DNA from: Botryobacter ruber
GTDB lineage: Bacteria; Bacteroidota; Bacteroidia; Cytophagales; Hymenobacteraceae
Length of the DNA: 64,000 nt
Reading direction: 5' to 3'
Assembly (NCBI RefSeq): GCF_003347595.2
Contig: NZ_QCZK02000041.1
Span: 1-64,000 of the forward strand
The notes beneath the pieces were generated by a model, which was not told the DNA's origin, did no database searches, and was given only the letters and a program-made list of their open reading frames with translations. Numbering within the stretch: position 1 is the first letter of the stretch; each line of letters begins with the position of its first letter. Both the position numbers and the translations under genes were made by a program. Positions 51,858-60,942 of the stretch are shown in pieces.

Positions 51858-52838
51858 ATGCCTTCAGTGCCTAAAGTTTTTATTATTTTATTAAATTATA
51901 AGGGGTGGGAAGATACCATTGAATGCCTGCAGAGTTTACAGCAGTTGGTTTACAAAAACTGGTCTGCAATTGTAATAGATAATAATTCCCCAAACGATTC
52001 CGTCAAGCATCTGACAGATTGGGCTGTAGCCACATTCAGTAATAATCCTGCTGCATTTACTTTGATGGATGACACCGGAATACTTGAAAAAAAAATAGCT
52101 CCGGAAACTGTCGTTACTTTAATTCGCTCGAGTCATAATAGCGGCTTTGCAGCAGGCAACAACCTAGGTATCAAACTGGCACTTCAGCAAAGTGACTGCG
52201 ATTACCTGTGGCTTCTCAACAACGATACCACAGTGGCAGCAAACAGCCTTACAGAACTTGTGCATAAAGCTGAAAACGCCTGCCTACACAAACAAAAAAC
52301 AGGAATATGGGGCTCTAAACTCCTTTATTACCACCAACCGGATACACTGCAGGCAGTGGGCGGAAAGTTCAGCCTGTCTACATTTCGTTCCAGCCACATT
52401 GGTGAAAACCAGAAAGACGAAGGGCAATTTGACATTGAAGAAGTAAAGCAGGATTATGTAGTAGGAGCCTCCATGTTTGTAAGCAGAGCCCTGGTTGAAG
52501 ATGTGGGCTTATTAGATGAAAGCTACTTCCTTTATTTTGAAGAACTTGACTGGGCTACCAGGGCAAGATTATGCGGATATAAACTTGGTTTCGTTTCGTC
52601 TAGCAAGATATTTCACAAAGAAGGCAAGACAATTGGGTCTAGTTCAGAAGGCCACAAAAAAAGCGGCTTAGCTGATTTTCATGGGATTAGAAGTAAAATA
52701 ATTTATATTAAGAAATTTTATCCCCAAAAATTACTACGGCTTTACATATCACTTATAGCATCAGTAATTTTACGCATAGGAAGATTACAATTTAAGAGAG
52801 CGAGAAAAGTTATCTTACTTATTCTAAAAACCAATTGA
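51858..52838 (+). CDS. family 2 glycosyltransferase (WbbL/RfbF-like)
   Basis: A 326-residue GT2 enzyme. VFIILLNYKGWEDTIECLQS (about 7-26) and IDNNSPNDS are family marks, with LLNNDTTV (about 118-125) as the metal-binding region, and YFLYFEELDWATRARLCGY (about 222-240) the C-terminal signature of WbbL-type rhamnosyl transferases. Its sugar donor is probably a dTDP-sugar, by analogy only. The gene is AT-richer than the three before it. Confidence 0.87.
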   Translation: MPSVPKVFIILLNYKGWEDTIECLQSLQQLVYKNWSAIVIDNNSPNDSVKHLTDWAVATFSNNPAAFTLMDDTGILEKKIAPETVVTLIRSSHNSGFAAGNNLGIKLALQQSDCDYLWLLNNDTTVAANSLTELVHKAENACLHKQKTGIWGSKLLYYHQPDTLQAVGGKFSLSTFRSSHIGENQKDEGQFDIEEVKQDYVVGASMFVSRALVEDVGLLDESYFLYFEELDWATRARLCGYKLGFVSSSKIFHKEGKTIGSSSEGHKKSGLADFHGIRSKIIYIKKFYPQKLLRLYISLIASVILRIGRLQFKRARKVILLILKTN

Positions 52839-52841
52839 TTA

Positions 52842-54140
52842 ATGGCTCTATCAACTAGAATTTCATTTTCCAATCTTACTGTTAAGACCCTTGTAGTAGT
52901 GTTACTGCTATACGGTTTTATCACCAACTTTTTATCCTTTACATCAATAAATCTTAGCACATTACTGACCGACTTTCTTTTTCTCCTGATGCTTGCTCAC
53001 CTGTTACTGGTGCTTGCCTATAGTTATCTGTTTGGGCTAAGTTTGAATAAATATTATTTTTTTTATACAGTTTTCTGGTTACTTCTGCTGCTCTTAACTA
53101 CACTAAAACTTATCTTTTTGGATGAAAATCCATTTCCAGAACGTGTATTAGGTTTAAGAAACAATCTTATATACAGCACCTTATTAATATATTTACCACT
53201 CATGATCAAAGATGAGGGTCAGATTAAGAGCATTTTTAAAATTTTTTTATTTTTCAGCCTGCTCCTGGTTGGCTTTTCAATTATACAATTTGTTTTCTCC
53301 TCACAACTGCCCCGTTCTTTGCTTGTGCTTAGAGGAGAAGGGCGCTTTGGCTTTTTTGGAACCGATATTGTAAGACCAACGGCTTTACTGGGCAATACGA
53401 TTATTTATGCAAGTTTTACAATTATCCTCTTCTCCTATTATTTATCGAAGTACATTTTCGAGTGGCGTAAAAAGTACCTGTTGGTCTTGTTGCTAATAAC
53501 TGCTGCCAACATTCTAACATTTACAAGAGCGACTCTGGTGGGTATTTTAATCGTCTTGTTGGTTATTTTGTATCTGCGTTATGCCCGTTTTTCCATTAAA
53601 TTTCTGATGAAAGGTTTTTTTACAATAGCCTTGCTGGTAACGCTCATTCTTTCAGCAGGCTATTATTACAGAGACACCTTTCTAGTGCAACGCGTTATAG
53701 GTAAAGAGGCAAGTTCTAAGATGTCTACTAACGTGCATATTATTCAGATTATAAATTCAATTAAGTACCTGCAGAAAAAGCCATTAGTTGGTGCAGGAGT
53801 TGGAACTCAAGGCCCAAGTGGAAACGATGAAAAAAAAATTATTACCGATGGTTTTTGGTTTCAGCTGTTTTTAGAGAATGGCATGTTATTAGGTTCATTG
53901 TATTTGCTCTTTTACATCAGCTGTGTAATTTTTGCCTTCAGAACCTTTTACAAGACTACAAATCTACCCCTTAAACAAATCTGTATGTCCTTTGTAGCAA
54001 TAAGTGCCTATTTTTATTCGGCCAATTTTATTAACTCTGCTTTGGCAGGCCGTGTTAATTTTGTCCTTTACTGGCTCTTTTTTGGTCTTCTGTTAGCACA
54101 GTACTTGATAGTTAAGAAAAACAGCAGGCGGCTTATATAA
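52842..54140 (+). CDS. O-antigen polymerase/ligase-like membrane protein (Wzy-like)
   Basis: A 432-residue membrane protein with about 10-12 hydrophobic segments and a large external loop, as in Wzy polymerases or WaaL ligases; ATLVGILIVLLVILYLR and the KKPLVGAGVGTQGPSGND segment (about 308-325, the conserved P-x-x-G-x-G loop) are visible. It is the AT-richest gene in the window (long T-runs in both segments and loops), starts 3 bases after the preceding stop codon, and is a good candidate for a recently acquired gene. A second protein of this class is at 59649. Confidence 0.8.
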   Translation: MALSTRISFSNLTVKTLVVVLLLYGFITNFLSFTSINLSTLLTDFLFLLMLAHLLLVLAYSYLFGLSLNKYYFFYTVFWLLLLLLTTLKLIFLDENPFPERVLGLRNNLIYSTLLIYLPLMIKDEGQIKSIFKIFLFFSLLLVGFSIIQFVFSSQLPRSLLVLRGEGRFGFFGTDIVRPTALLGNTIIYASFTIILFSYYLSKYIFEWRKKYLLVLLLITAANILTFTRATLVGILIVLLVILYLRYARFSIKFLMKGFFTIALLVTLILSAGYYYRDTFLVQRVIGKEASSKMSTNVHIIQIINSIKYLQKKPLVGAGVGTQGPSGNDEKKIITDGFWFQLFLENGMLLGSLYLLFYISCVIFAFRTFYKTTNLPLKQICMSFVAISAYFYSANFINSALAGRVNFVLYWLFFGLLLAQYLIVKKNSRRLI

Positions 54141-54201
54141 GGTAGAAGCGCTTGAATTTGACCCTATTAATAACTTGCCAAAGTTTGAATCTAATTTATA
54201 T

Positions 54202-55230
54202 ATGATAATTCGCTCAAAAGCACCGTTACGACTTGGTTTAGCAGGAGGCGGCACAGATGTTAGCCCGTACAGCGACGAATTTGGTGGTGCCATATTAAAC
54301 GCGACCATAACCAAATTTGCATATGCCACTTTAATTCCGCTGAAACAGGATCAGGTTATATTCAAATGCTACGACATAGGCCAAAATTATTCTTTTAGTG
54401 ATGTAGATGTATTTGACATGAGTGATGGGAAACTTACATTACTGAAAGGTATACATAACCGGATAAAACGAGAATTTAATATTAAAAAGCCACTTAACTA
54501 CCAACTCGAAACCTTTGTGGAGGCTCCTCCCGGTTCTGGTCTAGGCTCTTCTTCCACCTTGGTAGTGGCCATTGTGGCTGCCTTTGCCGAATGGCTGGGC
54601 TTACCTTTGGGTGAGTATGATATTGCCCAATTAGCTTATAGTATTGAGCGTGAGGACTTAGGCCTATCTGGCGGAAAACAAGATCAGTATGCTGCTACAT
54701 TTGGAGGCTTTAATTTCATGGAGTTTTATGCTGACCGGGTTGTTGTTAACCCTCTGCGGATAAAAGAAAAATTCATTCATGAACTGGAGTTCTCAATGCT
54801 GCAATATTATACAGGAACTTCTCGCCTATCTTCTAAAATAATAGATGCCCAAGTTACTAACGTGACATCAAAATCTGTTAAATCTATTCAGGCAATGCAC
54901 TCTTTAAAGGAATTAGCCTATAATATGAAGGAAGTTCTGTTAAGGGGAAAGTTAAATGAGATCGGAAATCTCTTGCATGAAAGCTGGATTTCTAAGAAAA
55001 ATATGGCTGACGAAATCAGTAATCCAGTAGTTGATGAGATTTACAATGCAGCGATTAGCAATGGAGCTTTAGGCGGTAAAATATCAGGTGCCGGTGGAGG
55101 AGGTTATATGATGTTCTATGTTAGCAGCAGTGCTATTTATAATGTAATGAATGTCCTAAAAGAATTTGGTGGACTGGTAGAAAGAGTAAATTATTATGAC
55201 AAGGGTGTTATAACTTGGAAAGCCCGTTAA
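54202..55230 (+). CDS. hddA: D-glycero-D-manno-heptose 7-phosphate kinase
   Basis: A 342-residue GHMP kinase. IIRSKAPLRLGLAGGGTDVS (residues 2-21) and the ATP loop APPGSGLGSSSTL (about 107-119) are typical of HddA, which phosphorylates D-glycero-D-manno-heptose 7-phosphate at C1 in GDP-heptose synthesis. GGKISGAGGGGYMMFY (about 292-307) is the third GHMP motif. The ATG at 54202 is chosen over an upstream TTG. The broken gmhA, then hddC and gmhB, follow in the same direction, completing the pathway set. Confidence 0.88.
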   Translation: MIIRSKAPLRLGLAGGGTDVSPYSDEFGGAILNATITKFAYATLIPLKQDQVIFKCYDIGQNYSFSDVDVFDMSDGKLTLLKGIHNRIKREFNIKKPLNYQLETFVEAPPGSGLGSSSTLVVAIVAAFAEWLGLPLGEYDIAQLAYSIEREDLGLSGGKQDQYAATFGGFNFMEFYADRVVVNPLRIKEKFIHELEFSMLQYYTGTSRLSSKIIDAQVTNVTSKSVKSIQAMHSLKELAYNMKEVLLRGKLNEIGNLLHESWISKKNMADEISNPVVDEIYNAAISNGALGGKISGAGGGGYMMFYVSSSAIYNVMNVLKEFGGLVERVNYYDKGVITWKAR

Positions 55231-55807
55231 AAATAAAATCGAAAATAATTTCCGGATTTGAGGAAAATCTTTCATTACAAGAAGCTCTTCTTAATAACTC
55301 AGAACTTATTTAGCTGATTGAAAAGGTTGCAGGGCGGATGGTTTCTGCTTTTCGTTCAGGTAGAAAGGTATAATGGAGGCAGCGCTGCTGATGCTCAGCA
55401 CTTGGCTGCTGAACCATACGGACAAATTTACTTTGATAGGGAGTCTTTAATTGCTGAAGCGCTGCACGTTAACACTTCCTATCTTACTGCTGTCGCGAAC
55501 GATTATTCTTGTGACCTGATCTATCCAAGGTTAATTAAAGCCACAGCCCAGCAAGGAGATATTTTAGTGGGTATATCTACATCTGGAAACTCCACAAACT
55601 TTGTTATTGCTTTTAGAGAAGCAAATAAAAAAGATGCTTACCATTGCCTTTAAAAGGGCAGACGGTGGATTGTTGTGTTCGGAGGTTGGAATGTTAGTGA
55701 ATGTGCCATTAATGGATATTCCTAGAATTCAAGAGGCGCATATCATCATAGGTCATATTATATGTGAAATAGTAGAAAATGAGTTATTTGGAGAATTCAG
55801 GAACTAA
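55215..55807 (+). pseudogene. gmhA: sedoheptulose-7-phosphate isomerase, broken
   Basis: Three reading-frame pieces together spell a GmhA-type isomerase. Piece 1 starts at a TTG at 55215 (overlapping hddA) and reads to GRKV near 55371, but has an in-frame TAG at 55311-55313 (NSELI-stop-LIEKV). Piece 2, in another frame, continues from NGGSAADAQHLAAE to GISTSGNS; about 11 bases encoding the expected LLFG-type link are missing between the two. Piece 3, shifted again after an A-run near 55627, contains RADGGLLC and RIQEAHIIIGHIICEIVE, ending at 55807. An intact gene would make about 195 residues. Sequencing error could explain one lesion but hardly all three. hddC starts inside its 3' end. Confidence 0.82.
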
Positions 55808-56519
55808 AGAGGCTATCGTATTAGCGGGTGGTCTAGGCACAAGGCTTCAATCAGTCGTAAAAGACTTACCAAAACCAATGGCGGAGGTTGCCGGTCGGCA
55901 TTTCTTGGATTATATACTTTTTTCCCTGGCTAAAAACCAGGTGAAGCAGGTTGTGCTGGCAGTAGGCCATTTAAATGAAGTAATTCAAGAACATTATTCT
56001 GACGAGAAAAACAGATTTGGGCTTCGGATTAGTTACAGCATCGAAAAAGAATTGCTTGGTACAGGAGGCGCCATTACTCAAGCAGCAAATCTTATTGCAG
56101 GCGAATCCTTTTTTGTTCTAAACGGTGACACATATTTTGATATTGGGTTACGAACATTAGAAAACTTTGCACAACAAAAAGGGGCCAAAGTGGCACTCGC
56201 TCTAAAACAGATATCATACTCCCAACGATATGGCCAAGTTATTCGTGACGAAACGGATAAAATTATCTCATTTAAAGAAAAAGATTCTGGCTATGCACCG
56301 TCATTAACCATCAACGGCGGCGTTTACTATTTGCATAGAAGTGCCTTAACTGAATTCGAACTGCCAGCTAAATTTTCGTTCGAGTTGGACTTCTTGCAGC
56401 AGCACATCAGTAGCCTTCAGGCATACGGAAAGGTATTTCCTGGAACCTTTATCGATATTGGGATACCGGAAGATTATCAGACGGCACAAACACTCCTGCA
56501 AAATGTTATACAATCATAA
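55779..56519 (+). CDS. hddC: D-glycero-D-manno-heptose 1-phosphate guanylyltransferase
   Basis: A 246-residue nucleotidyltransferase. AIVLAGGLGTRLQSVVKDLP (about 12-31) and KPMAEVAGRHFLDY are the pyrophosphorylase signature; FFVLNGDTYFDI (about 110-121) holds the metal site. In the context of hddA and gmhB it should activate D-glycero-alpha-D-manno-heptose 1-phosphate, giving GDP-heptose. A generic hexose-1-phosphate nucleotidyltransferase is the alternative. Its start overlaps the broken gmhA, and its end overlaps gmhB by 17 bases. Confidence 0.83.
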   Translation: MSYLENSGTKEAIVLAGGLGTRLQSVVKDLPKPMAEVAGRHFLDYILFSLAKNQVKQVVLAVGHLNEVIQEHYSDEKNRFGLRISYSIEKELLGTGGAITQAANLIAGESFFVLNGDTYFDIGLRTLENFAQQKGAKVALALKQISYSQRYGQVIRDETDKIISFKEKDSGYAPSLTINGGVYYLHRSALTEFELPAKFSFELDFLQQHISSLQAYGKVFPGTFIDIGIPEDYQTAQTLLQNVIQS

Positions 56520-57036
56520 GTTCGACACGTTGTTTCTCGACAGAGATGGCGTTATAAATGTAAAAATCGACAATTCTTATGTTCTTTCTGAACAGGACCT
56601 GGAAATTTTGCCTGGTATTCCGGCTTTTATGGCCTGGGCTAAAAAGCATTTCCGGTTGATTCTGGTCATTACGAACCAGCAATGCGTAGGCAAGGGGTTA
56701 TTAAGCTTGACTGCTTTAGATACAATTCATCGCCTGATAAATCAAAAAACAGGCAGTCTGATTGATGATTTTTTTGTTTGTCCGCATCTTGTGCAGGACC
56801 AATGTGGCTGCCGAAAGCCAAATGAGCAATTGTTTCTGAAGGCTGCTGAAAAATACAATGTTGACTTCGCCAACTCTTGGATGATCGGTGATGCAGAGAC
56901 AGACATTATCCCTGCAAAAAAGCTAGGTATCAAAACAATATTCTTCTCCACCCGAACCAGCCAAATCGCTGACCTAACCATTCCAGATTCCCATACTCTT
57001 CTTGCTGAGGCAGATCAGCTATTCACCCCCAGATAA
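56503..57036 (+). CDS. gmhB: D-glycero-D-manno-heptose 1,7-bisphosphate 7-phosphatase
   Basis: A 177-residue HAD phosphatase of the GmhB/HisB-N class. The nucleophile motif is FLDRDGVIN, with D13 and D15. CPHLVQDQCGCRKP (about 85-98) has the His/Cys pattern of the GmhB zinc site. The third HAD motif is IGDAETDI (about 128-135). It removes the 7-phosphate after HddA. The ATG at 56503 is preferred to an earlier in-frame ATG because it gives the family's normal N-terminus; it overlaps hddC. Confidence 0.9.
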   Translation: MLYNHKFDTLFLDRDGVINVKIDNSYVLSEQDLEILPGIPAFMAWAKKHFRLILVITNQQCVGKGLLSLTALDTIHRLINQKTGSLIDDFFVCPHLVQDQCGCRKPNEQLFLKAAEKYNVDFANSWMIGDAETDIIPAKKLGIKTIFFSTRTSQIADLTIPDSHTLLAEADQLFTPR

Positions 57037-57094
57037 ATTTATCAGGTGTTATAGGGTGAGTCTCTCCAGTTTTTGCTCAAGTATAAAGTCAATT

Positions 57095-57123
57095 TAGGAG
57101 CAGTAGGTATGATGGCAGTAGCA
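57095..57123 (+). repeat. dispersed TGGTGGCAG repeat, copy 18
   Basis: GGAGCAGTAGGTATGATGGC then AGTAGCAGA. It lies in the 238-base gap between gmhB and the next glycosyltransferase gene. Confidence 0.7.
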
Positions 57124-57274
57124 GATTTAAGAAGTATTGCATTCTTGCATCCGGGTTGCCCTGCAGGTGGTAGCTTAGCAGATTATCTGCTAACTTGCAC
57201 AGACTTTAATCCTGTTACTGTATTTGTATTCGTAACTGACTAGAGAGAACTTGTTTTAGAGTAACAACAACCAT

Positions 57275-58393
57275 ATGCATACGCTAACCATTGACGCCCG
57301 CATGATTGAAGCATCAGGCATAGGCAATTACCTGCAGAACCTTATACCTTTTTTTATAAAGAAATTTAACACATACTTAATAGGCAACCCCGAATTGCTT
57401 TCAAAATACAGCTGGGCAGAAAATGCCACTATCATTCCATGTGTTGCTCCTATATACTCTCTTAAAGAACAGATAGAACTGTCCATAAAAATTCCTAAAT
57501 GCGATATATTCTGGTCGCCGCATTACAATATCCCATTGCTCCCGATAAAGGCCAAAAAGCGGCTTGTTACTATGCATGACGCTTATCATCTGGCCTACAG
57601 GCACACATTCCCGCTGCCTCAGCAGCTTTATGCAAAAGTTATGCTCAAAGCCGCCGCAACCCGTTCGGATAAAGTAATTACGGTATCTAATTTTTCTAAA
57701 AATGAGCTGAGCAAATACACCAGCATTCCTCGGGAGGTGTTTACGGTTGTTTATCCTGGTATTGATACGAAACTATTCAAGAAGCATGACAAAGAGCAGG
57801 CCAAGCATCTGCTACAAACTGTATACCCAGGCTTACCCGAGAATTTTATCCTTTACGTAGGTAACGTAAAGCCTCATAAAAATCTTATCACCCTTCTACA
57901 GGCTTACACTTTGTTACAGCAGGAATATAAATCGCCATTTGGATTGGTAATAGTTGGAAAAAGAGAAGGTTTTATAACTGGTGATGATAAAATTGCCGCC
58001 AAGCTAAAAGAAGATGACTTTCTAAAGGATAATGTATATTTTACTGGATTTGTCGAAAATGAGTATTTGCCCTTAATTTATAATTCTGCATCTTTGTTTG
58101 TTTTTCCTTCGATTTATGAAGGTTTTGGCACGCCTCCCCTTGAAGCCATGGCGTGTGGGTGCCCTGTTATTGCATCGAATGCAGCCAGTATCCCTGAAAT
58201 AAGTGGTCCTGCTGCATTGCTGTTTAATCCTACTGATGCAGTTGATCTTAAGGAGAAATTGCATGCGCTATTAACAAACAAAAATAAACTTGAGGAACTG
58301 CGCCAGAGTGGTCAGGAACACGTGCGCAAATTTCCTTGGAAGACCACAGCAGAGAAGCATATTCAGATTGTCGAAGAGTTGATAAGTTCCTGA
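57275..58393 (+). CDS. family 4 glycosyltransferase
   Basis: A 372-residue GT-B enzyme. The C-terminal half has the donor-site motif PSIYEGFGTPPLEAMACGCP (about 276-295), with the two glutamates of the E-x7-E pattern, and NAASIPEI. The N-terminal half includes a conserved HDAYHLAYRHTFP loop (about 97-109). This type often transfers mannose or a similar sugar from a GDP donor, which fits a GDP-heptose producing locus, but specificity is inferred. Confidence 0.87.
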   Translation: MHTLTIDARMIEASGIGNYLQNLIPFFIKKFNTYLIGNPELLSKYSWAENATIIPCVAPIYSLKEQIELSIKIPKCDIFWSPHYNIPLLPIKAKKRLVTMHDAYHLAYRHTFPLPQQLYAKVMLKAAATRSDKVITVSNFSKNELSKYTSIPREVFTVVYPGIDTKLFKKHDKEQAKHLLQTVYPGLPENFILYVGNVKPHKNLITLLQAYTLLQQEYKSPFGLVIVGKREGFITGDDKIAAKLKEDDFLKDNVYFTGFVENEYLPLIYNSASLFVFPSIYEGFGTPPLEAMACGCPVIASNAASIPEISGPAALLFNPTDAVDLKEKLHALLTNKNKLEELRQSGQEHVRKFPWKTTAEKHIQIVEELISS

Positions 58394-58519
58394 CCGGAAC
58401 CTGAGTATGCTAGATTTTAAGGACACTACCAAAAGAACTTATTCAACAGAAAACAAACCTACTCCGCCACAAAACAGCTTAATGCACTGCATGGCGGCAG
58501 CAGAAACAACAAGTTAAGT

Positions 58520-59662
58520 GTGAAAGTAGCGATTGTACATGAATGGTTTGTAGATTATTCCGGCTCTGAAAGAGTGGTTGAACAGTTGCTGCATCTGTAC
58601 CCTGATGCGAGGTTGTTTGCCGTGATCGACTTTATGCCCGAACACCTGAAGCAGCACATTCTGCACAAGGAGGTAACCACCACGTTTATACAGAAACTAC
58701 CTTTTGCCCGGAAACACTATCGGAATTACCTGGCGCTCATGCCCCTGGCCATCGAGCAACTGGACCTGTCTGGGTTTGACCTGGTGCTCTCCAGCAGCCA
58801 TGCCGTTGCCAAGGGCATTCTTACCCATGCGAACCAGGTCCATATCTGCTATTGCCACTCCCCCATCCGCTATGCCTGGGATTTGTATCACCAGTACCTG
58901 CAGGAGTCCGGGCTGGCAAAAGGCTTGAAAGGCTTTATCGCCAAATCGATGCTGCACTACATCCGGATGTGGGATTACACAACTGCCAATCGCGTGGATC
59001 ATTTTGTGGCCAACTCAGCTTATATTGCCAGGCGCATCAAAAAAGTATACCAGCGCGATGCAGAAGTTATTTACCCACCGGTAGCAGTAGAAAGCTTTCA
59101 GGTGGAGCCGGTAAAAGAAAACTTTTACCTGACTGCCTCCCGCATGGTCCCCTATAAAAAAGTGGACCTGATCGTGGAGGCTTTTGCCGGTCAGCCCGAT
59201 AAAAAGCTGGTGGTGATAGGCGAAGGACCGGATTTTAATAAGATAAAAGCCAAAGCTACTAAAAATGTTACGCTGCTGGGCTATCAGCGCTTCGACGTTC
59301 TCCGGCAGCATTTACAAAAGGCAAAAGCATTTATCTTTGCAGCCGAAGAAGACTTTGGTATTGTTCCGGTAGAAGCCCAGGCTTGCGGAACCCCGGTGAT
59401 AGCCTTTGGAAGAGGTGGCGCCTGCGAAACAGTAATACATGGAAAAACAGGAATTTTGTTTAAAAATCAGACTGTTGCCGCATTAACCGATGCCTTGGAG
59501 CAGTTCGAAGCCCAGGCAGCCCGCTTTGATCCGTATGCCATCAGGGAAAATGCCGAAAGATTCAGCATTAATGTTTTTAAGGAAAACATAACAACTTATA
59601 TCCAACAGAAGCTGGCTGCCACGCTTTATCCGCAGAGTGGATCTTTATATGTTCAAAAGTAA
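58520..59662 (+). CDS. family 4 glycosyltransferase (mannosyltransferase-like)
   Basis: A 380-residue GT-B enzyme with GTG start at 58520 (MKVAIVHEWFVDYSGSERVVEQL split: VAIVHEWFVDYSGSERVV at 3-20). The donor motif is EEDFGIVPVEAQACGTPVIA (about 275-294), with GGACETV following. The pattern and HSPIRYAWDLY (about 113-123) match WbaZ-type mannosyltransferases. The gene is GC-richer than those from 51.8 to 57 kb, suggesting that the acquired segment ends before it. Confidence 0.88.
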   Translation: MKVAIVHEWFVDYSGSERVVEQLLHLYPDARLFAVIDFMPEHLKQHILHKEVTTTFIQKLPFARKHYRNYLALMPLAIEQLDLSGFDLVLSSSHAVAKGILTHANQVHICYCHSPIRYAWDLYHQYLQESGLAKGLKGFIAKSMLHYIRMWDYTTANRVDHFVANSAYIARRIKKVYQRDAEVIYPPVAVESFQVEPVKENFYLTASRMVPYKKVDLIVEAFAGQPDKKLVVIGEGPDFNKIKAKATKNVTLLGYQRFDVLRQHLQKAKAFIFAAEEDFGIVPVEAQACGTPVIAFGRGGACETVIHGKTGILFKNQTVAALTDALEQFEAQAARFDPYAIRENAERFSINVFKENITTYIQQKLAATLYPQSGSLYVQK

Positions 59663-60884
59663 ACCTGACAGAAATTCAGTCTTAAAGATGGCATTGTTCG
59701 GCTTTGTGCTGTCAATGCCTTTTGCCATTAAAATCAATTCATTATTTGTTATCCTTACCGCTGTAATCTGGCTCAGCAAACTTACCCCCGTACAGGATTT
59801 AAAGCTTGTTCTGAAGCAACGCACGTTCCTGCTGCTTTACATTTTTTATGGCCTGTATATCATCGGGCTCCTTTACAGTGCCAACACCAAAGCAGCTGGT
59901 GCTGAACTGGAACTGAAAAGTACCTTTATCCTTTTGCCGCTTGCTTTTACATCCGCCCAGCTAACACGAAGAGACTGCAACAACTACCTGAAAGCCTTTA
60001 TTGCGGGTAACGTTGCAGCCTCACTGATAAGTACAGGCATGTTGCTCCATAAAATTTTTATACTGGACCAGTACCGTGCCCAGGGAAGCTTTCTGAACGT
60101 GGATTGGGTGTATTTCTCCTATTTTCTGCCCAAGCAACTCGATTTTCACTCTCCCTACTTCAGCATGTATACCATCATGAGCGCTATTATTGCGGCTTAT
60201 TTTTGTGTGATGTATACCTTTGAAAAAAGCAGGCCAGCCAAAAGCATACTGTATGCCGTGCTGTTGTTTTACCTGCTGGCCTTTACGGTAATGCTTTCCT
60301 CCCGTACAGCGCTCATTGCCGGTTTGATTATCCTTACCTCCGGTTTTATGGCTTATTTGCTCTACCGCCGGAAATTCCTGCTTTCCGTAGGGGTGCTGTT
60401 TGCTGTTCTCGTAGCCTCGTATGTGGTTATTACCAACACCCCTTACCTGAAACAGAAAATAAGCGAGGGAACCGGCTTTGACCAGCGCAGGCAAATGTGG
60501 CAGGGCAGTTTTAACCTTATTTCGGAAAACCCGCTGGCCGGCGTTGGCCCCGGCGACGTGAAAGACAGGCTGACCCGGGAATATTACCGCATAGGCTATT
60601 CCGAAGGCGTAGAAAATCATCTGGACCCGCACAACCAGTACATACAGCTGTTGGTTGCGCTGGGTATTGTGGGACTTCTTGTTTTCCTGGCTTATTTGCT
60701 CCAGTTGCTCTACCTTTCCCTTACGTTAAAAATTTACCTGCTAACCGCTTTTACCCTGCTCATCATGCTGTGCAGCATGACCGAAAGTGTCCTGGGCTCG
60801 CAGAAAGGGCTGGTGTTTTTTACATTTTTTTCAGCGCTCTTTGTTTCACCCAAAAAGGATTACGTCCCTAAAACCCATGCATAG
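59649..60884 (+). CDS. O-antigen ligase/polymerase-like membrane protein
   Basis: A 411-residue membrane protein with about 10 hydrophobic segments, of the Wzy_C/WaaL class. SENPLAGVGPGDVKDRL (about 294-310) is the conserved P-x-x-G-x-G-x-G loop, and HNQYIQLLVALGIVGLL (about 331-347) is the conserved H-N-x-Y/Q-x-x-x-x-x-G motif of ligases. Start at the ATG 59649 inside the preceding gene's end. Together with the protein at 52842, the locus has two such proteins; this one looks more like the ligase. Confidence 0.85.
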   Translation: MFKSKPDRNSVLKMALFGFVLSMPFAIKINSLFVILTAVIWLSKLTPVQDLKLVLKQRTFLLLYIFYGLYIIGLLYSANTKAAGAELELKSTFILLPLAFTSAQLTRRDCNNYLKAFIAGNVAASLISTGMLLHKIFILDQYRAQGSFLNVDWVYFSYFLPKQLDFHSPYFSMYTIMSAIIAAYFCVMYTFEKSRPAKSILYAVLLFYLLAFTVMLSSRTALIAGLIILTSGFMAYLLYRRKFLLSVGVLFAVLVASYVVITNTPYLKQKISEGTGFDQRRQMWQGSFNLISENPLAGVGPGDVKDRLTREYYRIGYSEGVENHLDPHNQYIQLLVALGIVGLLVFLAYLLQLLYLSLTLKIYLLTAFTLLIMLCSMTESVLGSQKGLVFFTFFSALFVSPKKDYVPKTHA

Positions 60885-60909
60885 CACACAAAGCAATATC
60901 ATTTAAACC

Positions 60910-60917
60910 TATATTTG
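60910..60917 (+). promoter_or_regulatory. -7 box of the phosphosugar transferase promoter
   Basis: TATATTTG, a perfect TAnnTTTG match. A start about 7 bases later excludes the in-frame GTG at 60925 and favours the ATG at 60943. Confidence 0.6.
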
Positions 60918-60942
60918 CAGATATTTGTGTGCTGAATACCCT

